Part shown: positions 54,780-55,099 of the stretch, one piece after another
Layout: every line of letters begins with the position of its first letter
Position numbering within the stretch: position 1 is the first letter of the stretch
Source of the DNA: Welwitschia mirabilis
Lineage: Eukaryota; Gnetophyta; Gnetopsida; Welwitschiales
Length of the DNA stretch: 55,099 bases
NCBI GenBank assembly: GCA_051453625.1
Contig: JBOZIK010000001.1
Span: 97,245,372-97,300,470 of the forward strand
Direction: 5' to 3'
Program-made: the position numbers and the translations under genes
The notes under the pieces: model-generated
Database searches by the model: none
The model's input: the letters and a program-made list of their open reading frames with translations, nothing else
Told to the model about the DNA's origin: nothing

Positions 54780-55099
54780 TAATAAGTCTACTTACAAATG
54801 CGCCCGTTACAACTCGACTGGACATACCAAACAACATTGCTATAAACTTGTGAGATATCCAAAATGGTGGGATCATAATCAAGCTTTCAAGAAAAATAAT
54901 TCTAATAAGACACAAATTTCTACTATTGTTAAAACAAATACAAATGATGATTTTCTTAAAAGAGCATATGCATTGATAGCATCTACAGATAATGGTGGTA
55001 AGGTTTTTAATATCTCTACACCTATTTCTAATAGTATATGGATAATTTATTTTAGTGCTATAGTTCATGTGATATTTAATTCTAGACAAATAACATCTT
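54780..55099 (+). pseudogene. Copia zinc knuckle and start of protease
   Basis: The plus strand, open to the window end, reads YKCARYNSTGHTKQHCYKL (54799-54846), the CCHC knuckle CxxCxxxGHxxxxC with its second Cys changed to Tyr (TGC to TAC), then RYPKWWD, the usual GYPxWWD tail. After a linker, SIWIIYFSAIVHVIF near 55031-55075 stands for WIIDSGASDHM; the catalytic Asp is Tyr, so the protease is inactive. The 109-codon minus frame at 54760-55089 is the antisense shadow. Confidence 0.8.

Larger units (their letters stand above)
54009..55099 (+). mobile_element. Copia retrotransposon, 5' part, cut by the window end
   Basis: Primer site, leader, gag and the start of protease are present in order on the plus strand. 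RT, RNase H, integrase and the 3' LTR would lie outside. Several stops stand for conserved Trp codons, so the copy is dead. Confidence 0.8.

Noticed and set aside
54760-55089. 109-codon minus-strand frame
   Set aside because: Antisense of the Copia zinc knuckle and protease start.

Overview
The window is intergenic, transposon-filled DNA from a land plant, most likely a seed plant with a large genome. It is very AT-rich. Every coding stretch I recognise belongs to a decayed retroelement: plant L1-type LINEs with DUF4283-like ORF1, Ty3/gypsy elements of Tat/Athila type, a Copia element with a UBN2-like gag, and a LINE lineage that I associate (from memory, tentatively) with gymnosperm and fern genomes. 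I found no intact host protein-coding gene. Many internal stops sit where Trp (TGG), Gln (CAA/CAG) or Arg (CGA) codons are expected, and CpG sites have often become TpG or CpA. This fits old, methylated, silenced repeats. There are eight runs of N: four of exactly 100 (5698, 8174, 24475, 37473) and others of 201, 592, 315 and 10 bases.

Layout. 1-6.2 kb: AT-rich DNA without a confident gene, apart from an unrecognised low-stop stretch at 2.56-4.14 kb. 6.2-7.5 kb: integrase of a gypsy element on the minus strand. 7.49-7.56 kb: a tRNA-Ala(CGC)-like gene, minus strand. 7.65-11.31 kb: a chimeric LINE block (LINE-1, plus strand) holding a 5' UTR, a gap, a reverse transcriptase of another LINE family, unassigned open frames and a DnaJ J-domain fragment. 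11.4-12.1 kb: gypsy reverse transcriptase (minus), perhaps the other half of the 6.2-7.5 kb element. 13.70-18.70 kb: a nearly full-length L1-type LINE (LINE-2, plus). 18.7-20.5 kb: another Tat-type gypsy pol (minus) with what looks like a double RNase H. 20.5-27.9 kb: little that can be named.

27.9-45.8 kb is the best-resolved structure. A LINE (LINE-3, minus strand) is split by a 13.7-kb gypsy element, Gypsy-1, at 31536-45231. Gypsy-1 has two 1102-bp LTRs, a 5-bp target duplication (CTCCT), a tRNA-Asp-type primer site, gag, protease, RT, RNase H and integrase, a partial tandem duplication of the integrase end, and an extra reading frame with a coiled-coil tail between pol and the 3' LTR. Removing Gypsy-1 and one target copy puts the LINE-3 reading frame back in register. 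45.9-46.3 kb is a degenerate TTTGACTAA-type minisatellite. 47.0-49.8 kb is gag-protease of a second gypsy (Gypsy-2, minus). 49.89-52.64 kb is a small LTR element (element B, minus) that may carry a captured, intron-containing gene fragment. From 54.0 kb to the window end is the 5' part of a Copia element (plus).

The elements record successive insertions rather than cooperating genes. Boundaries are firm where I give LTR ends, target duplications and primer sites. All domain edges are approximate, because they come from reading broken frames by eye.
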